Assembly (NCBI GenBank): GCA_027475525.1
Contig: JAMWFC010000016.1
Location: 1 to 64,000 of the forward strand
Reading direction: 5' to 3'
DNA length: 64,000 nt
Source of the DNA: Macrolepiota albuminosa
Lineage: Eukaryota; Basidiomycota; Agaricomycetes; Agaricales; Agaricaceae
The position numbers and the translations under genes were made by a program. A model generated the notes under the pieces. It did not search any database. It was not told where the DNA came from and was given only the letters and a program-made list of their open reading frames with translations. This document shows, in pieces, positions 1 through 11,212 of this stretch; position 1 is the first letter of the stretch; each line of letters opens with the position of its first letter.

Positions 1-340
1 GCGTGTGAAAACTGTTCTATTTTTATCTGAACTATTTTTTAAAATTCTGAAATAATTATTTTCAAATAGCCCTCTAACTTTACATGCTATTTGCACTCCA
101 AAACACCCCATGTGCTTCACAGAATCCTGCAAAAAATATGTTTTAATCCAAAAAAATTCAATCTACTCGCTATTTTCCTACATACTCTCAATTTTCACCT
201 GTTATGACTACTCCGTTACCAACACAGAGTGAAGACTGGAAAAATCCCTAGTCAGAATCTCTTTGATGCTCCCAAGAAATATTTTCTTCTCCATATATCT
301 GCTAATATGTCATTCTACGAGAGGCTGGTGCATGTGTATG
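1..340. repeat. AT-rich dispersed repeat, copy A
   Basis: Positions about 50-160 resemble positions about 50,140-50,250: both share an AAATAGCC-TCTAA...GATGCTATT-like core followed by an A-rich stretch and a GAATCC word. This suggests a diverged dispersed repeat with one copy at each end of the repeat block. No coding potential is seen, and the family is not recognised. Confidence 0.35.
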
Positions 341-3330
341 AAAGCGTGTTTTAAACTATCCGTTCTATGCTTTCTTTTGACTGTCCCGTAGGTACTGATG
401 CACACGTCATCTATAGCAAATGCAGTTCTTGAGCGCCGACGACGTGGAAAGTATGCTTCGGAGGCCTATCAATTGTCGTGTACAATTTGCCTGAACCTAT
501 GTGATTGCATTTTCCCTATCTGACATGTGCTTCATCATTTCTATGTGCACAAGTCATGCGTAAGCTTGAACCTGACGTTTCTTTTGCTTTTCTTTTTCTC
601 TTGTTCCGCACTCTCTAGCGCTTGTATCACTGGTGGGGTGAAATCGTTCTCGGAGCATGGCGAATGCTCTTGTTTGAGAGTGGAAAAACTAAAGGACTCC
701 TGAAGCTGAGATGCTTTTTACTGTTGGTGGGTACTCAACTTGGTTCAGTGTGGAACAATCACTAAACTTACCGTGTCACATTCTTCTTTTCACTACCAAA
801 TTGATGTGGACAGTTTGTCGCCAAGGAAAATTCAGAGACACAGCGGGAGTAAACGCGCTACTAATGTGCGCTGCCTGGCCGAGCGCCCCAATCGAAGAGT
901 CGGACTGGTGAGAGGACCTAATCACGTTGAACGCCACCATCGTTTTTGACCGGCTCATGCTTATCAATTGTCCCGCCGCACACAGACAGTACGTTGATGT
1001 TGCCATTGATCATCCATACCCACCCTAAGCAATTGAATACAATCATTAATTCAATCTGGCACGGATTTCATTAAAACTACGGTTAAGCTCGTTTGATGTA
1101 TACGCCAGACATAACTTTCATGAGGAGCCTCGTCCAATTCGAGCTACCTTGTACATCGTTGCAAAGCGGTTTTTACAGGCGTCTGATATCTTCTGAAACA
1201 AGTCCTTTCTCGTTGCGGTGACTTTCCGGCCTTGGAGGTTCAACGCAACGCAAGAAGATGAGTGATGGTTTTTGCGGATGACCCGTCTCATCGGAGATGC
1301 ATCATGCTTGGCGACAGACGGGGTACTTGCTCGATCCGAGAGCGTGTCCGTACATAAATGGCAGAGAGGTATACAAAATAACTATTTGGACTGTTGTTGT
1401 TAGTAATTATGGTAGTTATGTGTCAGGATCTTATTTGACAGGGACTATGTACAGAGGGAATGAGACAGCCAGCTCAATCTAGGGTATCAAACGCATAAAT
1501 AAAGGAAGCTGTCAGATCCGGTCTATCCTGGTATCCAAGGTCCAGTCCCAAGTTGGAGACACTCGATCGTTGTCCTTATGCACGCCATCCTTACCAAGCG
1601 ATACACTGGTGAGCCCCTGCAATATGTAATTTTCGAGAGCACTGTCAGTGGAAGCTCCTTGCATAGAATCACTACATGCGGGGCAGGACAATGAAGACCG
1701 AGTGTGGGCGCCCGAAGAATCAAACAAATGGCACGTGTGCATGTGTATTGGCGAGGAATGTTCGTGATGATATCCATCGTCATAGTAGTGTTCATCGTCA
1801 TAGCACCCGTAAACAAGAGGTTCGGTCCAAGCGTTCAGAGGCGACTGATCAAAAGCGAAACAAGACGTCAATGAACAAAAAGAACAATAAAACATTTGAA
1901 AGCACGTACATTCTGCTCTATCTCCATTTGACAACTATTTCCTAACCTCAGGAGGGTAAACTGCCGCGAACGATCCCGTCTCCAGAGCTACTCTTACATC
2001 TTTCACGTTTGATCCGAGTTCCCACTGCGCCCGAGTTGTCATCGAAACATGGGCCCAACTGGGATTTCCTGGATTGATTGGGGAAGAAACGGACGCGGAG
2101 TATGTGGTGGTGGCTAAGGTGTGCGACCCTGATCATCGTGCGTTATCAATAGAGAACGAGTGGCGGAGGCAGGCAACCAACGTGTAGGATCTGATTCGAG
2201 GTGGAATTGACGGAGTGCACCTGGTGGGCATGAGGTGTGGCGACGTAGAATAGTGGGTCCATGATGGTCGAGGACATGTGTATCAGAAAAGTTGGAATTC
2301 AACAGAGTGACCGTAGTAGGCATATTGAAATAGAACTATCTGACGTGAGATCCGCGGAGGCACGTGGTTGGGGCACAAAAATGAATTTGGGCGGACGCCG
2401 CAGTGAAAAACTCAACTGTGTCCTGAAGCACTAAGGAGAAGCGCATAAGGAGGCTGATTAGAATGATAAGAGACCCTTTCATACCTTGGCTTTAGCAATA
2501 TGTAAACCAACCGCGGGTGCGATCATTTCTAGCTCCGCCACTCCCCGTCGTACTAACTCACTTGTGTTGCCAGCCCGTTGAGGGGCCAATGGAACAAAAT
2601 GATAGCAGGGACAGTGGACGTTGCCGTGCCAGACAGTTTCTGGGAGCCCCTGCACCAGACAATCATCACCAACATTCTGAGGCACCTCCCGACCCCGCCG
2701 TAACTGATGATAGTGCACGACACACAGCAGCCCCTGCAGAAAACAACAGTCACATAAGTATCGCACCAACGCGCAAATGCAAGGCAGCTGCTGGCCAAGG
2801 ACTACAAAGGGATGTCAGCAAACAGCCGGATGGTACGAGGTTCATCGTGCACTTCTTTATCCTCGGCATGGATAGACATCTGCTCGCCCTGTTTGTAATG
2901 TGCTTGAATTGGCAGTCCTAAATTGAGCGTCAGGTCCCGCCCTGTCATCTCTCCTGAGTTTGATATGAACAGGCCGCGACGATGCTGGGTGAAAGTAGAG
3001 CATGACATCACGGTGGACCTAAACCGTGGGCCCACTGAAAACGTCCTCTGGAAGGGGTCGAACCTTCCGGAGGACTATCAAAGGAGGGCTGCGGGTGTTC
3101 CAAGACGTTTGTCGACAAGTGGCGGCAGAACGTGATGATGGGAACAGATGTAAAAAATTGATCAACGTTAGTAGACTTAATGAAACATAGCATAATCGAC
3201 GTAGCTTGCGGGTATCCTGCTGCTCAGGTCTCCCGGCGTCCCTCAGCCTGGAAAAACCCTCCCCCGAGGTGGGTTTAGAACTGATGTTTATTCTGAGGTT
3301 GAGCAACGGCAACACTGACGAACGAAACTT
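341..3330. other. No supportable gene
   Basis: Balanced base composition with many short open frames on both strands, none carrying a domain I recognise and none longer than about 140 codons. The minus-strand frame at 1512-1934 is Asp/Tyr/His-rich but shows no family signature. This is probably decayed host sequence. Confidence 0.5.
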
Positions 3331-3339
3331 GTTCACCTT

Positions 3340-3960
3340 TCAAACCCTCGTCTTCTCAACCTCTTCATAACAACTCCCGCGATCATCACCCGCGTGGTCA
3401 TGTTGGTATGGCTGGTCGTACGAATAGCCGACATATCCCCCATACGCATCGTGTTCGTTGGAAGCGTTGTGGTTCAACTACATACCACGCTGCACTGTAC
3501 CCACGCCAGCGCTGGCACAAGGCGCCTGGTGGTTTGAAAGAGCCTATGGTGGAGTCAGCGAGTAGTAGGGGGAAGAGGCAAGGGCAACGCACAGCGGCGT
3601 CGATGTAGTGACAGTGGTAGACGTCACAGGTTGGCTCGTTGCGTGCGGAGCCGCGTGATGACGTGGCAGCGTGGAAGGGTAGCACTGATTGTTGGATGGT
3701 AGGCTGAGGCAGCAGAATGTCGTTGGAAAATGTGTGGGATGGAGATGGTTGGAGCAGGCAAGGGTAGTACCGCGCAAGACAGGATTTCCATGGCGTGCAA
3801 TTGTCAATGTCGCGGTAGTGGTTGGACTCGTGCTCGCGGTTTACAGCAGTGAGGCACGAAACTCGCGCATTGACGACAACATTGGCATCAACACCACAGG
3901 CCAAGTGCCTGTCCTCTTCCAGACTCGTTGACAGCGCCACCCGACGAAGTCAAGACCAAC
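3340..3960 (-). pseudogene. Decayed Ser/Thr-rich membrane-protein-like gene
   Basis: On the minus strand one frame gives Ser/Thr/Pro-rich sequence (about 3,540-3,800) and another ends in a Tyr/Gly/Asp/His-rich tail (NEHDAYGGYVGYSYDQPY, stop near 3,340). This looks like the low-complexity ectodomain and cytoplasmic tail of a single-pass fungal membrane protein. The frames do not join and no membrane helix is evident here. The stretch 3,536-3,640 aligns by eye with 56,405-56,520, where a similar fragment does carry a membrane helix. The product is not identified, and the call rests on composition and the paralogous match. Confidence 0.25.
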
Positions 3961-4093
3961 GCAAGAAGTACCAGCTCGTCGTCTTCCAATGGGTGCAACA
4001 TCGATGGCGACTTTTCTTTATCCCGGCGACGACCATTTCAGGGAGGCTGTTTATCTGTGGTACGGTGCAACCGGTGACCTCAAGTGCTACGAC

Positions 4094-4399
4094 CTAGAAA
4101 GGGCAGATCATGTTCGTTTTGTGTGCCTGAGCCATCATTTCTATGGCTTGCAGGTAACCGCAGCTAAGGCAGGTCTGTCCGGTACCTCCACGTACTGGTG
4201 CACAGAGACGAAGGTACTTGAGGTTGAAAAAGTCTCTGAGCATGGAGATAATTGAATCGATAGTGAGGTCGACACGAGGTTCATCTATAGCATACTGCGC
4301 GTCGATGGTGAGTTCCTCGAGAGCTAGACGATGGATAAAGCTGAAGAAACATGTCACAAATCCCCAAACGTACGAGTGTGGTGCGAAAAAGACAGACAT
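4094..4399 (-). pseudogene. Possible F-box/LRR-type protein fragment
   Basis: The frame encodes about 100 residues with a leucine-rich-repeat-like rhythm (ALEELTIDAQYAID, SIISMLRDFFNLKYLRLCAP), as seen in the large F-box/LRR families of mushroom genomes. No F-box motif is visible upstream, and the surrounding frames (4,481-4,726 and 4,680-5,042 on the same strand) do not join it. This is at best one exon of a decayed gene; it could be chance. Confidence 0.22.
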
Positions 4400-5038
4400 G
4401 GTTCGGAGGTTGAGTTATGCAGCTGGTCCCGGCCCAAGTCCTCGCACGTTCGACTCGTGCAGGAACTCATTTCCTCTTCCCTAGTCCCATTCGTTCCTCA
4501 CATTCACTTCCACGTTTGATGACGCCCTTGATAACAGGCTCACAGCAGGCCAGCTCAAGATCAATGCGGGTGCGTGGACCTGCACCAATGCTGTGACCTC
4601 GCCAGCATCAACACTTTGTAAAACGCCGGACTCGACTCCACTGACCGAGGCGAGCCACAACCACCACCAAACAGCCCCTTCAAACCCCCAAAGAATCGTG
4701 TCCCACTCGTGCTTGACGTCCGGCATCCCAACAATCCTGTCTTCCTCCCACTACATTCTGGCGTCTTGGGCTCATCCGCGACATACTGTGGTTATCAATT
4801 GCACGTACCAATGTCTCAAACTCTTCGACGCTTGAGCCTCCCTCGTTGGACGACTGCCGACGGAGTGTCTCTGCTGTGATGCGCCGTGGGAGGACACGAG
4901 GCTGGGCAGGGAAGAGATGCGAATCTGAGATAGCATGTACAGGGGGTATATAATATGTTTGTGGAGCGTCAGAGAGCGGTTTCACTGCATTATTTGTTTG
5001 CACATTCGGTACTCCACGTCCATAATCTAAGTTAGTCG

Positions 5039-6010
5039 TCAATAAACCTTGTTACAAAACCAAAACAGACACTCGCCGTCGTCAGGCAACACCTGTAGTG
5101 TGGATTTCCCGACCTCGGCCCAGACCCACCCGCAGTCCATGAGCGCATGACATCCCAGCACAAGGCCTGTCTTGAGTGCCTCTACGCATCCAACACGCAG
5201 CGCCTGCTCCTTGAGCACAAGCGTTGCCTCACACGCCTGCAGCTCCGCCTGCACCGCCCAAGCTTCAACGTCATTGGCACGTGTACCGAATGCACACAAC
5301 GATGTCTTGAATGCATTCAGAAGCAGGATCTCGGGCGTATGCTGCCATGCTGCAAGCTGTGGTGGAAATGGTCAGCGCTGGCCAGCGCATTCATTGTAGT
5401 TGAGCTTCAAACTGCCAAAAAACAGTTGATGGGACACGTTGTCGTCAGAGGCTTGGTATGTTCCGGCAATGCAGACTGTAGACAGTAATACGTATTTCCC
5501 TCGTGTCCATGTACCTGTGATGGAGAACGTGTGACGGGATATGGATTTGAATGTGGTGTCCAGGAGACAAAGGTGAGAATTGTTGTTGGTAGTGGTGTTG
5601 GGGGGTGGCACACTGGTGGCGCAGATGAGGTCGCGGATGACGGCTGTGATGTTAGAGGTGTATCCCTGCAATTCAGACATTGACTTGAGGACTCATCCAT
5701 TAACAACCCATCGTATTCGCTGCGCTCGCCTGCCCGCTTCCATTCCCGTGTGCAACGATATTATGCCACGTCTCATCCATATCAAACCGCATCCGATCAT
5801 CGTTTCCTTCAACAGTAAATTTTCCTGCTTCTCCTCGTTGGGCTGAACGTGTGCCTGATGCGCAATCGAGAGCTCGTCTTTGAGGACCAAGATACAGGCT
5901 TTGTAAGACTCGTGCTCATTTGCCCATTTGGCAGTTTCCATCTCGTGGATGGAGGCAGCATCACACAGAGAATGGATAACCTGTTCGCGCTGGCGTAGGT
6001 CATCACAATA
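5039..6010 (-). pseudogene. Decayed coiled-coil-rich gene, unknown function
   Basis: Three minus-strand frames lie in order: 5,693-5,941 (Lys/Glu-rich helix ending in a CGLIWMRRG-like motif), 5,372-5,680, and 5,039-5,299 (helix-rich, ending in a similar DCGWVWAEVGKSTLQVL motif). The similar motif after each helical stretch suggests a real, now frameshifted gene. A segment near 6,340-6,420 resembles 5,540-5,600 (shared words around GACAAAGGTGAGAATTGTTGTTGG), so part of the locus is duplicated. I do not recognise the family. Confidence 0.25.
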
Positions 6011-6289
6011 GCATTCAGAGGCGGCTATGAGGGGAGAAAATGGTCAAGTGTAGTTCATGGGGACACTGAGGACCTGTACCGTGGTATTGTCGTTGTAAGC
6101 TCGTGTATGTATATGTCGATCGAGTATGTTCCAAAGTCACAAAGACCGAGCTCCAATTGCGCAATATGTGTCATGCTTTGCCTGTAACATAAGGTTGGTG
6201 AATATGTATCCCACAAAACAACAATAGAGCTAAAGATTCAAAAAGGAACACGAACACACCTCCTTGGATCTCAGTTCCTTTGAGCCTTC

Positions 6290-6650
6290 TTCGCTGCCAT
6301 CTACGTTCTCATGAGATTGGCAGTCTTCAAGTGCAGCAGGATGTCGAGACAGGGAGAAAGATGCCGTGGTGTCCGGGATACAAAGGTGAGAATTGTTGTT
6401 GGGGTGGCGTAGTTGACTGCGGACAACACGTCATCAACAACCTGCTCACGTGCACCACACGCATTGCCAAGTGCCCCGCGCGTTCGCATGTTCACACACG
6501 TCCCAGGATCCATTCGCCTGGTTACAATACAAGGAACATCAATATTTCACACCCGGCCCAAGTCCTCACGTGGTGGACTCATGCAGGAACTCGTTTCCTC
6601 CTCTCTAGTCCCATTCGTTCCTCACTTTCACTTCTACAGTTAGATCCTGG
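6290..6650. repeat. Diverged local duplicate of 4.4-5.6 kb segments
   Basis: Positions 6,546-6,640 resemble 4,430-4,515 (shared GGCCCAAGTCCTC, TGCAGGAACTC, CTAGTCCCATTCGTTCCTCAC), and 6,355-6,405 resemble 5,545-5,590. The two blocks appear to be fragments of one duplicated, rearranged sequence. No product is recognised. Confidence 0.5.
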
Positions 6651-7635
6651 TAAGTCCGTTCACTGTACCATCACTACAATTAGCTGACCATAGACGCAAA
6701 GACGTCACCGCAAATGTTGCCTCGATCATCCTGATGATCGCACTATTCCAAAGGCAACTTCTGCATCACAGCTGGTCTGTAAAGGGCTGGACATGAGTGT
6801 GTTGCTGAACATCAGATAAGAGTAATCTACTCCTCACATAATCTGTCTGCAGACATCATCTCACCACACACTCACATCACATTTTACCTCCTCAGTTCAT
6901 GTTTTAAACTGGAACACCACTACCACTCACACCTTCCACAACAAGGCTTCCCATTTGGATTGTACCTAGACATTATTCATGACTGGCACCTCCTCTGGCC
7001 TCTGGCTAGGACTAACACTTGCACTCATATGCTGTTCCATAGTTGGCACCTATCTAGATTATTTTTACTTTGCATTCTCAATGAATACATGAATTTAAGT
7101 TAATGCCTATGAGCTGCTGCCTGTTCTCCCTATCTAGAAATCAGCCCGTTTGGGTCAGTTGCATGACTGGTGCCTCCCCAATTCACACTTGAGGATCCCA
7201 TAGTAAAAAGTAACATTCTCACCATTGACTCCCATTGACATCCAGGCAACAATAAAGTCAGCAAAACTTGTAGAGTTAGTTAAGAAATTGTTACTATAGT
7301 AAGGACAAAACATATTCTCTGTGTGTGGAGAGCATGTGCAGGTATCCAAGGTATTTCAAAGTCCTTTGATGTCATCCAAAGTGCATGCATGATAAGTGGC
7401 AGCCACAGAAGAACAAAAGGCTGGTGAAAGAAACAACATTGGAGGTCTCACTGCTTGATAAATAGCACAGCCAGGTGTAAAATGCACTCATTGAAAAACA
7501 GAAGAAAAAATATATGTCTGTAGCTCAGCATGCAGACTAAAAGCTTGTCAAGAGCTACAGTCATGTCCTTCAAAGGAGTCAAACAAAGGAGTCAAACATT
7601 TTGAAGAAGGTGAAGCATGATGAGGAGTGTGTACT
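6651..7635. other. AT-rich stretch without genes
   Basis: Only short accidental frames; no domain or RNA structure recognised. It marks the change from host-like sequence into the satellite block. Confidence 0.5.
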
Positions 7636-7639
7636 GTGA

Positions 7640-8515
7640 GAGTCAGAGCCATTTGTCTAGGACAAATGATTGAGATGTCTGAGTATGTACTGTGCAAGTT
7701 AGCACTATTTGTCCAAAACAAATGATTCAAAAGTCCAAGTGTGTACTGTACAAGCCAAAGTTATTTGTCCAGGACAAATAGTTCCAGTGTCCAAGCATGT
7801 GCTGTGAGAGTCAGCACCATTTGTCCAAGACAAATGATTCAAGAGTTCAAATGTGTATTGTGAAAGTCAGCACCATTTGTCTAGGACAAATGATTCTGGT
7901 GTCCAAGTGTGTACTGTGAGTGTCAGAGCCATTTGTCCAAGACAAATGGTTCCAGTGTCCAAGTATGTGCTGTGAGAGTCAGCACCATTTGTCCAAGACA
8001 AATGATTCAAGAGTCCAAGTGTGTACTATAAGAGTCAGCATCATTTGTCCAGGATAAATGATTCTGGTGTCCAAGTGTGTACTGTGAGTGTCAGAGCCAT
8101 TTGTCCAGGACAAACGATTCAAGAGTCCAAATGTGTACTGTACAAGCCAAAGTCATTTGTCCAGGACAAATAGTTTCCAGTGTCCAAGTATGTGCTGTGA
8201 GAGTCAGCACCATTTGTCCAAGACAAATGATTCAAGAGTCCAAGTGTGTACTATAAGAGTCAGCATCATTTGTCCAGGATAAATGATTCTGGTGTCCAAG
8301 TGTGTACTGTGAGAGTCAGAGCCATTTGTCCAGGACAAATGATTCTGGTGTCCAAGTGTGTACTGTGAGTGTCAAAGCCATTTGTCCAGGACAAATGGTT
8401 TCAATGTCCAAGTATGTGCTGTGAGAGCCAGCACCATTTGTCCAGGACAAATGATTCTGGTGTTCAAGAGTTTACTGTGAGAGCTAGCACCATTTGTCCA
8501 GGACAAATGATTCAA
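7640..8515. repeat. Minisatellite with palindromic core (~56-bp unit, about 16 copies)
   Basis: A unit of about 55-60 bp is repeated head to tail about 16 times. Each unit contains the near-perfect palindrome CATTTGTCCAGGACAAATG and a linker resembling GTGTACTGTGAGAGTCAG. Variants alternate TTCAAGAGTCC and TTCTGGTGTCC between palindromes. Copies differ by scattered substitutions, so this is an old tandem array. Open frames here are by-products of the repeat. Confidence 0.9.
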
Positions 8516-8554
8516 GAGTCAAGTATGTAGTCTTTGAGTCACAGCTTCAATTCT

Positions 8555-8705
8555 TCTCATTCTATCCTGTCCTGTCCTACTCAATCCTTTCCATCCTATC
8601 CTGTCCTCCTCAATCCTTCCTATCCTATCCTGTCCTACTCAATCCTTCCTATTCTATCCTATCCTGTCCTACTCAATCCTTCCCATCTCATCCTATTCTA
8701 TTTAC
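8555..8705. repeat. Pyrimidine-rich microsatellite
   Basis: Repeated words TCCTATCCTGTCCTACTCAA and shorter TCCT variants form a strongly pyrimidine-biased strand. The Ser/Pro-rich frames here are repeat-derived. Confidence 0.85.
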
Positions 8706-9470
8706 ACACTATCTACCCTATGCTAAAAACTTTTCAACCCTAGTGGCACCCTAGTCAAATTTTCCCCCAGATAAATATTTATATCATGCTTGATTCAAAG
8801 CAAAGACTGGAGAGTTGTCTATTAGCTTCATCAAATGTTTTGTTTAAAAGATTAATTCTATTACATGAGACTTATATTTTACTTGCTAAAACTTATTGTG
8901 AATTATATATATAAAGACTTTATTTTGATTTGTTTTAACATTAGCTAGAATATTGAAATATAACTGTGAAATATTTACACAATATTCTATTTCAAAATAC
9001 AGTATTCAAAAAGCGGCACTCTGATTGTGAGTGCCACATCAAAAGTTATGACTTTTAAAAATTTCTCTACATAAAAACAAGTTGTTGTAAAGAGATAAAC
9101 TAAGCTAAAACTCTAAGTTTACAATAGCTATACTCTGATTGTGAGCTATGCTGTACACTTCTTCATAAATTGAAGAGAAAAACTATTGTTATTAAATATT
9201 GTACATTTCTTTTTTGAAATTTACTGAGTCTGCTGGCATAATATGAGTACCAATGTGGAGATATAGTGAAGAAGTTCTAGTTTCAATATTAATATATAGC
9301 ATATATACACATTATTGCTATGCTATAAGCTATATACTGAAATACTTATATCAATAATGTATATGCAAGACAAAATGAGAATGAGACAACATGTGACCAA
9401 GATGACAGCTGGAACCTCTGAAGAGGTCAAATGAAACCTTAGTTACATGTTGAGGTAAGAAATATAATAC
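8706..9470. other. AT-rich stretch without genes
   Basis: Very AT-rich, with several small inverted words, for example GGCACTCTGATTGTGAGTGCC near 9,016. No gene or RNA recognised. Confidence 0.5.
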
Positions 9471-10560
9471 AAAGCCTGGCTCACAATTTAGGGGAGAAAG
9501 ATGGGGTACTTTAAAATTACCTTCAATTACACTTCCAACACATCTCCCTGTATATCTCAGCAGCCAAAGCACCAAATGACATGATTTTGGTATTAGCAGG
9601 TAGCCCTAGAGTACCCCTAGAGGTTCTAGCAGCATAATTTGTAGAAAGGTGTATCTGATGCATAGCTAAAACTGAATTAGTATTTTTAATACCCTTTGAT
9701 CAAATGTAGAATTAAAAGGGAATGAGTAGGTCATGTGACTTATATCAAAGCTGGAACCCCAGGATTGAAGGTCTAGAAACATACTTTACTGAGATAGCTA
9801 AAAGATCTGCTCAGATTCTGGCTTAGAACCTAGGGAGAGAGATGGGGTACTTTAAAATTACCTTCAATTACACTTCCAACACATCTCCCTGTATATCTCA
9901 GCAGCCAGAGCACCAAATGACATGATTTTGTTATCAGCAGGTAGCCCTAAAATACCCCTAGTGGTTTTCATAGCATAACTTGTAGAACGTCACATTTGAT
10001 GCATAGCTAAAGCTGAATTACTATTTTTACTACCCCTTGATCAAATAAGGAATTAAAGAAGAAGAAGCAGGTCATGTGACTTATATCAAAGCTGGAACCC
10101 CAGGATAAAAGGTCTAGGAACATACTTTACTGAGGTAGTTAAAGGATCCAATCAGCTGCTGGCTCAGAATCTAGGGAGAACGCTGGGGTACTTTAGCATT
10201 ACCCTCAATTACAGTTCAAACACATCTCCCTGGATATCTCAGCAGCCAGAGCACCAAATGACATAATTTTGGTATCAGCAGGTAGCCCTAGAGTACCCCT
10301 AGAGGTTCCAGCAGCATAATTTGTAGAAAGGTGTATTTGATGCATAGCTAAAACTGAATTAGTATTTTTAATACCCTTTGATCAAATGTAGAATTAAAAG
10401 GGAATGAGTAGGTCATGTGACTTATATCAAAGCTGGAACCCCAAGATAAAAGGTCTAGGAATATACTTTATTGAGATAGTAAAAGGATCTGATTAGTTTC
10501 TGGCTCAGAACTCAGGGAGAAAGCCTGAGCTGCCTTTCACATGAAAGGGTGAGAATCTAA
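9470..10560. repeat. ~345-bp satellite, about three copies
   Basis: The word TGGGGTACTTTAAAATTACC and its neighbourhood recur near 9,502, 9,843 and 10,194 (spacings of about 341 and 351 bp), followed each time by CACATCTCCCTG-TATCTCAGCAGCC-AGCACCAAATGACAT. Related but more diverged sequence continues at 21.9-23.0 kb, on the far side of the Ty3 element. Non-coding. Confidence 0.85.
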
Positions 10561-10564
10561 TACT

Positions 10565-11083
10565 AGGTTCTAAGACAAGACCAAGTTAGCAAATTAAAGT
10601 CGCGAAGTGCGTACCAATCTTAGAGCACGCAAGTATTCAGGCGTGCCAGTCAAAAGCGTGCCAGTCAATGCGTACCAGTCAAGCAGAGGGCACGCAACAA
10701 TCCAAGTAAAGCAATGTAACAGTGTATGTAATATCAAGACTACCGAATACAACAAGGAATTGTGCTATAAGTACTACGGGACCAGGTCTCGGGGTTCCCA
10801 GGTGTCTGGGATGGGTTCCGGGGGTCATTGAGTAGCGGCAGGGGCTGTATACCGGGATCGCGCGTGTGGGGCGCATGATCAATTGGCGCGGAGGGAGTTG
10901 TGATGCGTGATGCGTGATGGCCGGGAACGATCTGCATGATCCGATCGCTGATCGGGGCTGGTGGCAGCTGATGGCGGTCCTTGATGCACGTGATGGCGGT
11001 GTCGGCGGTCGTGATGGCGGGGCGTGTCTGGTGGGGTCGGAGGGAGGGTCCCAGGGTGGATCCGGAGGGGAGGGGTCATGACA
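10565..11083 (-). repeat. 3' LTR of the GC-rich Ty3 element
   Basis: 519 bp, the same length as its partner at 20,496-21,014. By eye the pair shows 19 differences, all transitions. The inner boundary (TGTCATGACC in element orientation) abuts a polypurine tract. The outer boundary ends ...CTTAGAACCT rather than the usual CA. Confidence 0.93.
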
Positions 11084-11095
11084 TCACCCCCCTTC
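11084..11095 (-). promoter_or_regulatory. Polypurine tract
   Basis: In element orientation GAAGGGGGGTGA directly precedes the 3' LTR start TGTCA. This is the expected plus-strand primer of Ty3-type elements. The same kind of tract precedes the 3' LTRs of the two other Ty3 elements in this window. Confidence 0.8.
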
Positions 11096-11212
11096 AGCGC
11101 CGAGACCCTCCGAGGCGCGCATAGCCGGGGGTTCGGACCGGGGTCCAATCGTGGGATCCGGCACCTGACTTGCCACGTATCGAAAAAAAAAATTTTACCA
11201 TCAAACTCAACC

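Noticed and set aside
7640..8515. CRISPR-like array (regular palindromic repeats with spacers)
   Set aside because: Both the palindrome and the intervening sequence repeat; spacers are not unique, and the sequence is clearly eukaryotic. It is a minisatellite.
8494..8754. Ser/Pro/Tyr-rich small proteins
   Set aside because: Translation of a pyrimidine-rich microsatellite in two frames.
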